Assembly: GCA_964304625.1 (NCBI GenBank)
Contig: OZ199838.1
Span: 15,004,001 to 15,068,000, forward strand
Source of the DNA: Kudoa neothunni
Lineage: Eukaryota > Cnidaria
Direction: 5' to 3'
DNA length: 64,000 nucleotides
Of this stretch, positions 10,382-21,704 are shown piece by piece. Every line of letters starts with the position of its first letter. Position 1 is the stretch's first letter. Under the pieces are notes generated by a model, which saw nothing but the letters and a program-made list of their open reading frames with translations, ran no database searches and had not been told where the DNA came from. The position numbers and the translations under genes were made by a program.

Positions 10382-12406
10382 TTAACCTTCCGAGCGCTTC
10401 AAAATCAATTATATACTTAGTGCTTGCGGGGTCTATTAGACCACACAAGTTTATTTAACATTATGAATTTAAATAATGTTTAAAATTTCATCGTGCAAAA
10501 ATAAAAATTCTATCGACAAAATTGCACAATATAAGCGAAAGAATGGCCGGCGAAACGCCCCGTTACTACCTGAGTAATGAAAAAGGGGTTATATATCCTT
10601 GTTAAATAAATTTTTACGAAATATCATTCGAGAAGAACTTTCAAAAATATCTCAATTAATGTGTTATAAATTATCTCATATACAATTAATTAGATTAAAC
10701 CTTTACGGCACAACAAAATAGTTGTCGGCAAAACGAACTAAAAGGTCTCCAACGTTCAACTTGTTGTACTTGCGCGAAGAAACTATCAATGCTTATAATA
10801 ATATATGTAGAAATTTTGTTATAATAATTGCATTAGTAGCAGCAGTAGTAGCGATAGCAATGATAGTCCTAATAGTATTTGGATTTCCTCCCAGTAATGT
10901 AGTGGGCTAGATCGGGGCTCCGCCTCTGTTCATCGGGGATTACTACACAACTTAAACGTATATATCAATGTGTAAGTTTAAGGAAACGGCAGTATCATTA
11001 TTTATATCAGATCTATAATCAAATCGATGCTCTCCCTCTAATAGACAATTTATTATGTACGTCAAAATAGAAATCCCATTCCGCAAAAATATGAAAGTTC
11101 TAATGTAATCCAGACATTTATTTGTGTTAAATAAACTGTTAAAACAAGCACATTCGGAATGTTCTTCGCATCAATGGTCCTTACATACAACACGTATATG
11201 ATTGCATTGTCTTACAATCACTGTTTCTTGGACTTATAGCACATTGTTTACTGGATTTTTTGGAACAATATCAGCGCTATTTGGATTTCCTGCTCTTGAT
11301 TTAGTAACAAATTTAGCGACAAGGAATTGCTGAAAGAATGGAACGAGCTAGCGAGATTCTCTAAAAATTAGGCTCTTGACTTTTCCATCATTGAATATGA
11401 CTTTGTATAAGCAAACCGCGTTTACGAGATTTGTGTCGATACTATGAAAAATAACTGCTGGCCTGCGTATGAAATATTTTTTTAGGCTTGTGGAGGTGAA
11501 AATCCGATCAATCATATCAATAACTCATTTAATTTTGTTATAATAATTTATGCCACCTGGCTTATTTTTTCATCGGTCAATAAATTTGTATAAGCTGTTG
11601 AATTGGCTAAAATTAACAAATCCTTATTTTTTTCATTATACGTCGAACATTCCTCTTATTAGCTCAAAATGTTCTAACCATAGTAAGAACCATTTTCAAT
11701 AAATCAAATCTCTTTGCAATCATGATTATAATAATGAAAGTCAAATATATTGGCATTACATGCAACATTTCTGTAAAAATTGTCATCCAAAAATATGTCA
11801 AAAATCGGTTATACGAAAGATTCTCTGAGATGCAATATTTGTGGGGCCAGATGCCTTACTAACAAAGTTTTCTTGTTGTATTTTGGAGGTTTTTAAAGCT
11901 TCTGCGGCCCAGGTAAGATTATTGTCATCATGTTCTGATAAATCAATGGCAGGATCAATATAATCGGAGGAATCGATGATTTCACTTAAGTCGGAATTAT
12001 AATCAGCAGAATATATTTCGTTGAAGGCCTCCATGAAGACAAATTTCTGTAATAAGCTCGATTCGTGTATAGTCGTATAAACGTCGGGGAAAGTATATCT
12101 CATTTTTCTCTTTATGTTGTCGTTAGATTTTGTCAATATTCGCAATTCCATTTATTATAATTTTATTTATAAAATTATAAAATAAAATTGTGGGGTCTAT
12201 TTGACCTCAAAAGCACCAAGTGTGTAATTTTTTTTTATTTTTCAGTTATTAATGATAATTCAAAACTTATTTGGCAGGAATACAGTGTAAGAAATTTTAT
12301 AAGAATAGACTGAGTTTTAGAAAATTTAGATGATTGGAAGGGGGCAAAAACTAATCTTTAATATGGCTTGGGGTCTAATAGACCCCAAAAGCACTCTGAA
12401 GGTTAA
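10382..12406 (-). mobile_element. Inner piggyBac element, decayed
   Basis: The left end is TTAACCTTCCGAGCGC followed by GGGGTCTATTAGACC; the right end is GGGGTCTAATAGACCCC then GCACTCTGAAGGTTAA (12403-12406). The 2.0 kb interior holds a transposase remnant on the minus strand. A further decayed right-end-like motif at about 12190-12217 suggests another, older insertion or a duplicated end. Confidence 0.65.
11798..12151 (-). pseudogene. piggyBac transposase N-terminal remnant
   Basis: From a methionine at 12151 the frame gives about 117 residues. The middle is acidic (SDLSEIIDSSDYIDPAIDLSE), and the end (KASGPTNIASQRIF) matches the KAPGITAFASTRI segment of the piggyBac transposase at 5576-6919. 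The catalytic core that should follow is missing, so this is an N-terminal piece of a deleted copy. Confidence 0.5.
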
Positions 12407-13081
12407 AGTGGTATTATGTGGAGTTTTAGTAAACCAACAACATCAAAAATCGATGCAGAAAATATTATTAAAAAACAGCTTGGCCCTGCTTTCTATTGCA
12501 CTCAGAACGTTAAAAGCATGTTAGATTACTTTTCATCTTTTTCCCAAACATAATATGTGAATAAATAATCAAATATATTAATTATTTGGAAGATTTCATT
12601 TCAAAGGTCGAAATTTAATTATCAGCTATGTTTAAATAGATTATATTTACTTTTTATAGTTCAATAAATTTATTTTTTGTGGTAAACGAAAGTTTACCGT
12701 ATCTATTTTAATTAACGGTCACGCGTGAATAATCTAATCCTTACGAAAAATAAACATTAATTAATTAGGTTCATAACATATTTCTAAATTTTTATGTGAC
12801 TAAAATGAATAATACTTGTATAGCTACATTTTTATTTATTTTTAAAGCATATTGACCCAAAAACGTCGTGGGGTCTAAAAGACCCCAAAAGTTCTTAAAG
12901 GCTAATTATTTTTTCTGTGCCTAATTTTTATTTGCTCGGCTTAAGATTTTCAAATAAGGATCATTATTGAAAGTTAGGAGATTAGATACAATTTTACGAA
13001 TTTCTGATTGTTACGTACATAATAATGGGTAAATTAATTATAGTTTGGGGTCTTTTGGACCCAAAATCCTTACAGGGTTAA

Positions 13082-14238
13082 ATAATAAAATTTATTCAGA
13101 CAACAAAAGCTAATATAAAATTTAATTAAGTTGTAAAATAATTCAAAATTTTGCTTAAAGCCTATTTAAACGAAGAACGACTTAAATAAAATTTGAATCG
13201 ATCACATTTTACATATTTTTGCGTGCAAAAGAATTAATATCGAAAATTGAAAAAATTATTAACAAACTCGAAAACTAATTTTAGAAACCAAAGCCGAACC
13301 TTCATAACCCCTACAGAAGCCACCGAGTCAACATTCTTCAAGTTGAGGGGATAAAATTAATGTTGTGTCCACGGGCTTGCAACGTACACATGTTGACAGC
13401 TGAAGATAGGGAAATTGTTTCTGATTTTTCCCTCTCTCCTATTCTGCATGGATTACCCGGTACCAAAACGGAACCTCTACATAAGGATATTCAGTGAATT
13501 CCCGAAGTCTTTAGAGAGCAACTGGCATACGGCAAATTCCCGCAATAAAACAGTTTTCCCCCGGAAATCGGCGGCGCAGAGGGTCAAAACGGAGACTCCA
13601 TCGTCTTCAGAATTTGGAACCCCTCATCCTATATAAACAATAGTTAGTTTGTTAATAGTATTCTCTCCTTTCGCCTTGCTATTTGGTTTTTGTTCATGCT
13701 CTCTGACATTCTTAGCGTACACAGCAGTTAGGAGCAATAGTTTCCGACGACGAAGATATTTTATGGGTTGAATTCCCACATTAACGTAGTATGTTAAAGT
13801 GAGGGGTTGTGTGTGACTCATTACTGTCTCTAATGTTCATGGAATCAGTCAGAACTCCACAGTGTAAAACAATGCGTGAAGAGTCTCACCTTGTAAAAAA
13901 GGTCTAATATGCTGTGAGTTGGTTTACGATTTTGATTTTTTTAATAAAATAAAATTCTACAATATAATTAAAATTATAAATAATTATTATTACGTTTATT
14001 TGCGATAATTTGCTTACGTTATAATTAAACCTATGGTTTATTGCGTTAGGAAGAGCTGCGAAAAACTTATCGAATTAACTAATATCAAAAGCGTATAGAT
14101 GAATAAGTACACCATAGAAAACATGTGCAAAAAATATTCTAATCAACGTTAAAACATTATCAATAAAGGAGTTATTTTCGATTGGATACTTTGCTTTCTA
14201 AAATAATGTATAAGTAAAGGGGAATACAATATAGCCGT
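13082..14238. other. No gene recognised; GC-richer block inside
   Basis: The block from about 13290 to 13880 is less AT-rich than its surroundings and has a CCTATATAAACA box near 13628. That would fit an LTR or promoter remnant, but I found no target duplication or matching partner. The open frames there (13415-13636, 13624-13821) look accidental. The last 300 bases are the 3' flank of SSR1. Confidence 0.35.
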
Positions 14239-15365
14239 TCAAATACTTTTTTGTAGTTCTGCTGGCAACCAATCATCATCGATCTCATTAACTTTTTCAG
14301 CGGTGGATCGAGTGTATCTCGGATTACGTTGGTTGCTCTTGGAGTTCTAGTGTATTTTCCATTATTTAAAGTTTAAGAAAAACGGCTCAATATACCTTCG
14401 AAAACTTCTGAATCAACAATTTAGACACAATCATTGTGGTAGAGGTCAAGACAACAAGCATAAATAGGCTAAATAATAAACAGATAAACTCAAATAAAAA
14501 TATTTTTATGTTTAGGAAGAATTACAATTTAAGATCAAAAGTGTTTTCAGGTAGCTCCATGAATCGAATAGTTTCATTGTAGACAGGATAGATATATTCA
14601 TGTTTATCCTAATGTGAAAGATGTATTATGGCAACTACAGCTTAATATTCGACAATATACGTCAGTCAAATGAGCAAAAACGACCAGAGTGAAATTTTTC
14701 TCCGCGAAGCTATCATGCAACCAAATCATATAGTTGAATGTGGATCCAGACTGAGCAAGCACAGGTTGTACATATCTGGTGGCAGTCATGTTTTGGAGAA
14801 GTTGATTTTTATTCTTTGGATGATACAACGAAGCGTATATATAATGAACCCAGTAGTTGTTTCCAGTAGATAATTGATTTTCAATACCAACGATAATAGG
14901 ACGTGGTTTACCGGCATATAATGCGCCTAAAAATATGCAAACAATAATAAGAACAAGAACAATTGGTAAATTCGAACAGAGTCATGACACATACCAGGGG
15001 TGGTATCGCTTGGGAAGATGCATTTGGCTGCGAGACCTGGGGGATTACTAATGTCATAATTTTCATCTTCAACTTGATTGGTGTCATCATTATTGGGTTG
15101 ATTGTCATTGTTTACCTTAAAAGTAATTGAATAAACAATAAATACCACATTCAAACTACATTGGAATCGTCTGATTGTAAATCAGGCTCACTGGGAGATA
15201 TTTCATCAGCTATGTCCATATTTTCTTGATTGTAGTCATCAACTGCGGAGCCTATGGTGGGATTGTCAACAAACAAACATCGCAACCAATTAAAGGATTA
15301 CATTTTATAATGGTGAAGGGGAGACTAAATGCGAGAACCATACAAAAAATTCCACCTAACCTCAT
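14239..15365 (-). CDS. SSR1: Translocon-associated protein alpha (TRAP-alpha), spliced
   Basis: Subunit of the ER translocon-associated (TRAP) complex, which sits beside Sec61 and helps signal-sequence insertion. From the ATG at 15365, exon 1 encodes a signal peptide (MRLGGIFCMVLAFSLPFTII). An acidic luminal stretch follows, then the family core AGKPRPIIVGIENQ and YIYASLYHPKNKNQLLQNMTATR, matching LVGFTNKG and ASFRYPQDY...IQNFTA of SSR1 and keeping an N-glycosylation sequon. Later exons give YNETIRFMEL, a membrane helix (FLFMLVVLTSTTMIVSKLL), and a cytosolic end EIDDDWLPAELQKSI that matches the conserved DVDMSWIPQETL tail. About six gt-ag introns, some near 35 bases, join cleanly with no stops, so it looks intact. 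It lies downstream of ERAL1 on the same strand. Confidence 0.88.
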
Positions 15366-15520
15366 CTTAATGAATAAGTAACGATGAGTTAGCAACTACG
15401 ATTCGATTCGATAACACACGAGCATTAAAATTACATGGAACCCTCTATCGAGGATTCCAATTGTATTGTTTCATTGAAAACTCCATTCCAAATAGGTTTA
15501 GGGATAAAAACAACAAAAAT

Positions 15521-16942
15521 CTACGAGTTAGGATCTCTAATTTCTACATTGAGTTTCATAGGTGAATCACCAACAAGTTGTTGGATTTGTTCGTGCAGGT
15601 AGTTTTCAGCTTTGTACATCAGATTTAGCAGGATTCTCCGGCTGTATCTGCTGTTTGCTGATATTGTTACGGTGATTTCTTTGTGATCCTCGTTAGTAAG
15701 TATTTGCGTGTGCTAAATCAATTAAATCAAACGTCGAAATTTCTCATTAATAATTCAGTTAGTTGTTACAGAATGTGTTTTGTAAGGAAGTGAATGAGGT
15801 AAATGATCGAAGAGAAATTGACGAGTAATTTCTTGAATTTGATCTTCGAGTGTGAGTGTGGTACAAATATCTTCGTTGTAAATCCAACTCTTTGGGTAGG
15901 CCAACACACACAGCATATCCAGCAATTTATCAATACCATGACGAGTTTTTGAGGACACAATAGTACTTGCGTGAAACAACTGTTTGGCTAGATAGCAATT
16001 GATCAAATTATATAATGTTAGGTGATTAAAATCTGGGTTAACCGCAATGTTATAAAAGATAGGTTACTGCTCATAATAATTAAAGAAATAGTTGAATGTA
16101 AGCTGAAACAAATTTATTCAAAATGTGTCATTATCTGTGAGACTAATATTCACGATGATAACAACATTCATTTGGAGATTACATGCAAGTTTTAATGATT
16201 ACAAAATTCTGCGCTGTGTTATTTTTAACCCATATAAATGGGGAAAAAACCGCAAAAATTAGTAATAGTCGAATTTGTGCGCGAGTTATTTAATCCATTC
16301 AAATTGACAGGTGCAGAATTTCAAAAATTACGCGCGAACATATTCGGGGGAAAATATCGATACACGTCGGCCCAAAGATCATCTTGTGATTCTCCCCCAA
16401 TAAATTCCGCTTTATTCAAAACTAATATTCGTGTAGCATTCGTTTTCATGTAGACGGTGAACATGTTTTGTGAATTCTTTGCACTATTTACAAGATCCTG
16501 TGAGTCTATCACGTGCAAAAGAACATCGTTAATATTTTGTTTGACCAATTTCACAAACGAAATACTCTAAAAAATTAAAATTATTCCAAATGTTCATCAA
16601 CTAATCTAATAAGAAATAAAATGAAACAACATTTTCAAAGTCGATGTTGTGGCGATGACAATTACTAGCTGGTGTATGCCCCGGTGTGTCAGTGAAAACC
16701 AACTGAACATTATCGATATTTCTAATTCCGACCATGTTACGATTGGTTGTTGATATTTTGGACGACACACAAGCAATTTTGCGACCTACCAACGCGTTGA
16801 AAAGTTGTGACTTGCCAGCATTAACCATCCCAACAATTGCCACTTTTAGCAACTTTTCATTTATACTACTTTCGCTCATACGCCGATTCCAAAAAATAAA
16901 ACCATATTTAGTTGCAAGCGACCCAGATTTGTTAAACGACAT
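15521..16942 (-). CDS. ERAL1: Era-like mitochondrial GTPase, spliced
   Basis: Era-family GTPase; in animals it binds 12S rRNA and helps assemble the small mitochondrial ribosomal subunit. Starting at the ATG at 16942, the first exon has the P-loop GMVNAGKS (G1), STTNRN around G2, and DTPGH (G3). After a gt-ag intron comes VLLHVIDSQDL and VLNKAEF (G4 region, NKAE instead of NKxD). The next recognisable exon (about 15755-16006) has VSSKTRHGIDKL (G5, SAK-like) and the run into the KH domain (IQEITRQFLFDHLPHSLPYKT). The last exon gives EDHKEITVTISANSRYSRRILLN and ends IRDPNS. The stretch 16010-16330 is intron or poorly resolved sequence. The N terminus is modestly basic and could be a presequence. 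It ends 156 bases before the SSR1 start. Confidence 0.85.
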
Positions 16943-17082
16943 GCGCACACATATTGGGCCCTCCTTTGTGTCATTAACTCTGTATTTAGTTTTAATATAT
17001 ATTTTATGAGTGATTAAGAATAAATTTTTAACTTGGTCTATATTACTTAGTCATTATCGGCCTTAAAGCTGATAAACTAGGA

Positions 17083-17564
17083 GAGGGGTCGGGAACCTAT
17101 GACTCACGGGCCAGATGTGGCGCTTCGGATAGCTGCATCTAGCTCGCAGACAAATTTGCAGTTTAAAAAACTGTTTCGCTAAATACTCTGTGCATATGCG
17201 AAATGATAATGTTTGTCTCTACGTACGTATGTATGTGAGCAGCCCCTCTACATTTAAAAAACATTTAGACCAAACTACTGTCACGGTTAACGGATGGAAG
17301 TTTCAATGCTGAAATGAAGCCTAATTTTACCATGTATTGATCAGACTACAAATACATCTGCAAAACCATGCAGAACCCGAAATCGCATTGATGATGCAAA
17401 ATATTCTTCATTGATTGGCAATAGTGTAAAAATGCTATTAAAAAGAATTGAGTGACTTGTTTTACATTAAAGTGTTGGAATTATATAAACTCGCACAGGT
17501 ACATCTATTTTTAGTTTTAAATATGTTGTATGGCTTTCTCACCAAAAAAGGTTCCCGACCCATG
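17083..17564. mobile_element. hAT-type MITE with 8-base target duplication
   Basis: This 482-base element starts GAGGGGTCGGGAACC and ends GGTTCCCGACCCATG. It is flanked on both sides by AACTAGGA (17075-17082 and 17565-17572). The ends are typical of hAT elements of the Charlie/ZBED kind. It has no coding capacity. Confidence 0.8.
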
Positions 17565-17651
17565 AACTAGGAAAAACTATTTCATAGTAAATTCTAGTTT
17601 TGTATTATTTGCGACTGTCAGAAAAATTGTTACATAGTAGATACTTAAAAG

Positions 17652-17692
17652 GGTAATTATGGAGCGTGTAGCTCCCCCTTTTTTTAGCGTTT
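17652..17692. repeat. IS1595/Merlin-type terminal motif
   Basis: GGTAATTATGGAGCGTGTAG followed by CTCCCCC and a T-rich run resembles the end of the element at 23505-26354 (GGTAATGGGGGAGTGTGCAG, then CTCCC). It could be the outer end of the Merlin element whose transposase lies at 19835-20755, with the Tc1-like element 17985-19542 inserted between them. No matching right end was found. Confidence 0.4.
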
Positions 17693-17984
17693 TTTCACGA
17701 CTTTTTTCGTCAGAAGTGGTTCTAAAAACTCCTATATGGTCTTCTAATCGTGTATATGACGACGAAATCAATAACATAATCCTCATGTTATACATTGGTT
17801 TCTATATTTCACTATGAAAGAATATGAATGTGATTACAATTTATGCATTTAAATGTTTATTTTATTTTATTTTAGAATTTTATTATAATGAATAAAAATT
17901 TACAATAAATCATTATAAACGGTTGTTGTTCAGGCATGTAGAATATTGAAATTTTCACTTAATTAAACAAAATAACTATTATTA

Positions 17985-19542
17985 CAGTATTTCAAGACCT
18001 AAATGCAACTGCGTCGGATCAAAATGCAACTTTTTAAATAAACAACTTATTTTTTTTAGATTTAATTTGTATAAAATTAAGATATTTTTTAACAATATTC
18101 TACATGGTTAGTTATGATAGAGTGAATAATATTTCGAATTTTATGTGATTAACGAATTGCATCAAATAATTTTTTGTACTCATAGAGTTTATTCATATTT
18201 ATTTAAATACATAAAGGAATTAAATTTTTATTCATTTTTGTCATCGATTTAATCAAGGTGTCATTCTCAATACTTACGCTTCTCAAAAATATACTGTTTC
18301 AATGTAAGATTTTACTGCTTCTTTAATTACCACTTTTAAATTTGTAATCTTCTTGACATGCATAAACAAAAATGAAATATTAATTGGCACCAAATTAAAC
18401 TTCATGTTTTTAGCACAACGTAAAATTAATCTAATTGTTAATTTCTTCCGAATTAATACATGCTGCGAAATAGGGTTCCGCATGATTCGCATAATTCTGT
18501 AGTTGGTCACAAGAAACTCCATCTGAGCTAGTCATAATTGCGTTGATCAATTCCTCCTGATTAGATGGTCCCTTGTTTCTTACAATGGACTTAATTTGAT
18601 GGAAGAACTCCTCAATAGGATTGAGGAACGGAGAGTATGGCGGAAGAAATAATAACGTATGGTTTGTGGAATCTCACATTGTCCATTATTAATAGGGCGT
18701 TATCAACTCCATTGCAGCTTAAGTCGGAAAATAGTTTGTCTATGAAAATAGAAAAAATTTGTTGGTTGACAGTTCCATTTTCTACGTGGAATGTCCACAT
18801 CCGTTCCGAGCTTATTGCCGCGATTAATGTAATATTTTTAGAGCGAATGCTTTTCACTTTCAGATTCGCTCTTGACCCTGAAAGTGCTCGTCCAAATGTT
18901 CTTCTCATTGACAATGAAAAGCCCGATTCATCTATATAGATGACCGTAGAATGACAAGGCTTCAGTTCCAGATATTGTATCACGTATTTATTCATTTTTA
19001 GCAATTTTTTAAAATGATAATAAACCTTTTTCTCGTTTCAATACAATCCTGAGAATTTCTTCCTAGGGGTACAATGGAAATTTTTTTTAAGGTATAATGG
19101 AAATCTCTCAAACAATTCGCAATTGTTTGACGAGAAACATTAATACCAAAAAATTCTAGAACTTTTTCAGTAATAGAATTTAATGTAATGGTGCAATCCT
19201 CCTCTACAAGTTCGCGGATGTATAATTTATGGGTTTCAGTCAATTTTGACCGTCTGTCACCCCCTTTCCTTTTTGGTGAACTTAATTCAGTAGTCATCGA
19301 TTTTGTCTTCAAAATGCGCCCAATGATTGATTTATGTACACCCATTTTCTCGGCAATGTATTTGTTAGAGTATCCATCCTAGAAATAATTTGAGATTATA
19401 CGAAAGAGGTTATGAACTTCAGCTAGTGAAACTGCCATTTGTTTCATATCATCGCTTAAGATAACATATTTCCTTTTTTGGACATTACTACATGGGGTTG
19501 CATTTTGATCCGACGCAGTTGCATTTAGGTCTTGAAATACTG
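17985..19542 (-). mobile_element. Tc1/mariner-superfamily element, copy A
   Basis: The ends are inverted repeats beginning CAGTATTTCAAGACCTAAAT and continuing GCAACTGCGTCGGATC, flanked by TA (17983-17984 and 19543-19544). It is 1558 bases long and nearly identical over its whole length to the element at 48130-49687, so it moved recently. It carries a defective transposase on the minus strand. Confidence 0.88.
18283..19345 (-). pseudogene. Tc1-like transposase, deleted and frame-shifted (copy A)
   Basis: An N-terminal helix-turn-helix part (MGVHKSIIGRILKTK, then KRKGGDRRSKLTETH) has a GRPR-like basic patch. The catalytic part follows with IYIDESGFSLSMRRTFGRAL (first Asp), IMDNVRFHK (second Asp), and in another frame LPPYSPFLNPIEEF (Glu). 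The second Asp and the Glu are only about 24 codons apart and in different frames, where DD34-39E families have 34 or more, so about 30 bases are missing. An in-frame stop also lies just upstream of the HTH part. The same defect is present in copy B, so the copies were probably moved by a transposase supplied elsewhere. Confidence 0.8.
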
Positions 19543-19834
19543 TATAATAAATCTTTCCATTTAAAACGCTCTGTCGTTTAAGGCAATTACTGAATTTTAT
19601 TTGGTAAATTGCTTCCTAATCTTGACTCTAAGAAATGATTATTAAGTGGAAAATAACTCATGAAAAATAAACATAATTACACGATATTTTTGTTTAATTT
19701 TTTTATTGTTTGATCAGTTGTTAACATCGGATTATTTTTCATTATCTAAATACAGTACACTAATATTTAGATTAATATTTTATTTATATATCTTTTTGGC
19801 TAAATTACAGTATATGGGAAAAATCGGAAATATT
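19543..19834. other. Spacer, no gene
   Basis: AT-rich stretch between the Tc1-like element and the 3' end of a Merlin transposase. It is probably the outer part of the Merlin element. Confidence 0.4.
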
Positions 19835-20755
19835 TTAATGTGAAAATATAATCATAATATATTTAAAGAGGGTGCTTAATTCTTTTTTAAAATATTTCCT
19901 GCTAAACAAGAAGTCAGATATGTAACCATCTAGATTTTCTGGATTCTTATTAGTGGCGTTCCTGTATTTTCGTTTGAATGCTCCCCAAGTAGATTCTATA
20001 CGGTTTGTATGAATCCCTTCAGGAGAAACAAATCGTCGTTTATGGATGACAACCCCATGAATAAATCCTAAATCTTTCAAAATGTTGTATCCGCGCCAAC
20101 CGTCTGTCCAAATGGTCGAGCCCGCCTCCACATTTTCCGTTATAATATTTTCGAGAACTTCTCTGTTCCGAATCTTGGTAACTTTCAGGAAGCAGTCCCC
20201 GTCCTCGTCGATCCCACCTACCATCCAATACTGTTGATTTTTTAAAATCCGCCCAACATCATATTTTCTTTTTGAGATGGCTGTTTCATCGATTTGGACG
20301 ATTTTTTCCTCGCCTCCAATTTTAATGGGCTCATCATCTAATTTTAGAATCATTATGTCTCTAACAACAGATTTCAGCTCCAATATCGTTGAATTTGAGG
20401 ATATATTTAAATGTTGACGTAGAGTTTCATACGTCATATTTGGATGTTGGATGATAGAAACCACTCCAATAAAAATTGTCCACAAAGGCAGCTTCGATAG
20501 TTCAAATATTGTCCATTTTCAGGTAGAACATCTTTTATTACACACGCTACACCTGAATTGGTATCCATCGTTGACATCCTTCCTTGCCAATATGTACATA
20601 CTCTCTCCGCACACACATTTACGAAAAGTACGCAAAAGACCCACGTTTTTCAAAACATTGATAGTGTATTCGAGGTCATCTCGAAAATAGCCATAATCAA
20701 GCATTGTGATGCTGTCAATATCCTCAAATGTGAATATTTTCTTATAAGATGACAT
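19835..20755 (-). pseudogene. Merlin (IS1595-type) transposase, one stop
   Basis: From MSSYKKIFTFEDIDSI (start at 20755) the protein has an N-terminal zinc ribbon (CVCG...CSVCNKRC), then FELSKLPLWTIFIGVVSIIQH. The DDE domain has VQIDETAISKRKYDVGRI (first Asp), WMVGGIDEDG, TIWTDGWRGY (second Asp) and GIHTNRIESTWGAFKRKYRN (third catalytic residue and the Merlin/IS1016 signature). The zinc ribbon and DDE parts share a frame and are split by one TGA just after CNKRCST near 20517. Otherwise it looks complete. The neighbouring related transposase (21180 onward) points away from it. Confidence 0.85.
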
Positions 20756-21179
20756 TCCGCCTAACTTCCCGAATGCGTACAAAGAATGACGAAGATTTTC
20801 CGTGTACTGTAATTTAGTCACCTTTTTTATTTCATTTTTTAATTAAATTTCATATTTTGACTATTAAAATATTACAATTCAAGGTAGGATCTAATTATTG
20901 ATATTTATTATTCGGATCAAACCATTTCAATTGTTATAGCCTCAAAATAATTTTAATAACTTCAAAAAGTTTCCCATGAATATTCACTAGAACATAATAT
21001 TCGTCTCCTCCTAAGATTGTCATGTTCATTATTTCGACTGCAAGTACACTTATCAGATGATAGTTTTTGTGTCAGTTATAAAACAAGCGGTTGGTTTATT
21101 TTGTAGGAAATGTTGTTTAAATTACAGTGATTTGTTCGATTCGGCAACATTCGTAACTGTTCGTTATATTTGTGGCGCG
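20756..21179. other. Spacer between divergent Merlin transposases
   Basis: AT-rich, with no recognisable element ends. Two related transposase genes start from it in opposite directions. It may hold two decayed element ends. Confidence 0.4.
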
Positions 21180-21704
21180 ATGAGTCCTAACAAGAGAATA
21201 TATACTTTCGAGAATATTGACGATATCACTAATTTAGATTACGGTTATTTCCATGATGATTTAGATTATACAATCAAGACATTACATCTTGGACTGATAC
21301 CAAGTTATTCTAAATGTTTGTGTGGCTGTCAAAATTTTTTTGCTAAAAGAAAAGATACTGATGATGGATATCAGTATAAATGCACTTTATGCAGAAAAAA
21401 GATATCGATTCTAAAGGGAACAATTTTTGAAATATCTAAACTTCCGTTGTGGAAAATCTTCATATTTATCGTTTCGATAATTCAACACTCATCCATGACT
21501 TATGAAGAAATTCGAAAACATGTTGGAATACCTTCCAATTCCACCATATGTGAGTGGAAAAATGTAATTTATGATTTTATGGCCTCGAAATTGGATGAGG
21601 AATTTCCAAAAATTGAAGGACGTGGAGTTATTGTTTAAATTGACGAGACTGTCATATCTAAAAGAAAATACAACGTGGGAAGGATTCTTCGTAATTGTTA
21701 AGTA
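21180..21704 (+). pseudogene. Merlin (IS1595-type) transposase, truncated
   Basis: From MSPNKRIYTFENIDDI the frame runs through a zinc ribbon (CLCGCQ...CTLCRKK), then LSKLPLW-like ISKLPLWKIFIFIVSIIQH and an HTH-like stretch (MTYEEIRKHVGIPSNSTI). After one TAA comes IDETVISKRKYNVGRILRN, the first catalytic segment. The rest of the DDE domain is absent: the reading ends at 21704 where a pogo element was inserted, and beyond it a different element begins at 23505. It is clearly related to the transposase at 19835-20755 but diverged, so these are two lineages rather than one duplication. Confidence 0.8.

Larger units (their letters stand above)
10200..12540 (+). pseudogene. Putative piggyBac-like reading frame split by insertion
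   Basis: The first part (10200-10381) is acidic and serine-rich (SETDECIDEYQSFGSELE), like piggyBac N termini. It stops exactly at the TTAA of the inner element. The sequence resumes after 12406 as WSFSKPTTSKIDAENI and LGPAFYCTQNVKSML, which resembles the run into the piggyBac DDE domain. The two parts share a frame, with a TAA created at the target site. The match is suggestive, not diagnostic. Confidence 0.35.
9891..13081 (+). mobile_element. Outer piggyBac-type element, interrupted
   Basis: The left end TTAATCTCTAAGGTCAGC (9891) is followed by a GGGGTCCAAAGACCCC palindrome. Candidate right ends with the same palindrome lie at about 12868-12903 and at 13045-13081 (TTAA at 13078-13081). Which right end pairs with 9891 is uncertain. 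A plus-strand reading frame inside (10200-10381, resuming after 12406) is split by a second piggyBac-type element inserted at a TTAA. Confidence 0.45.

Noticed and set aside
10722-10910. Small membrane protein frame with a hydrophobic C-terminal helix
   Set aside because: It lies inside the inner piggyBac element with no similarity to known proteins, and the hydrophobic run comes from a simple GTAGCAGTAGCA-type repeat.
18637-18939. Plus-strand frames repeated at 48804 and 55770
   Set aside because: These are antisense shadows of the Tc1-like transposase, conserved only because the elements are copies.
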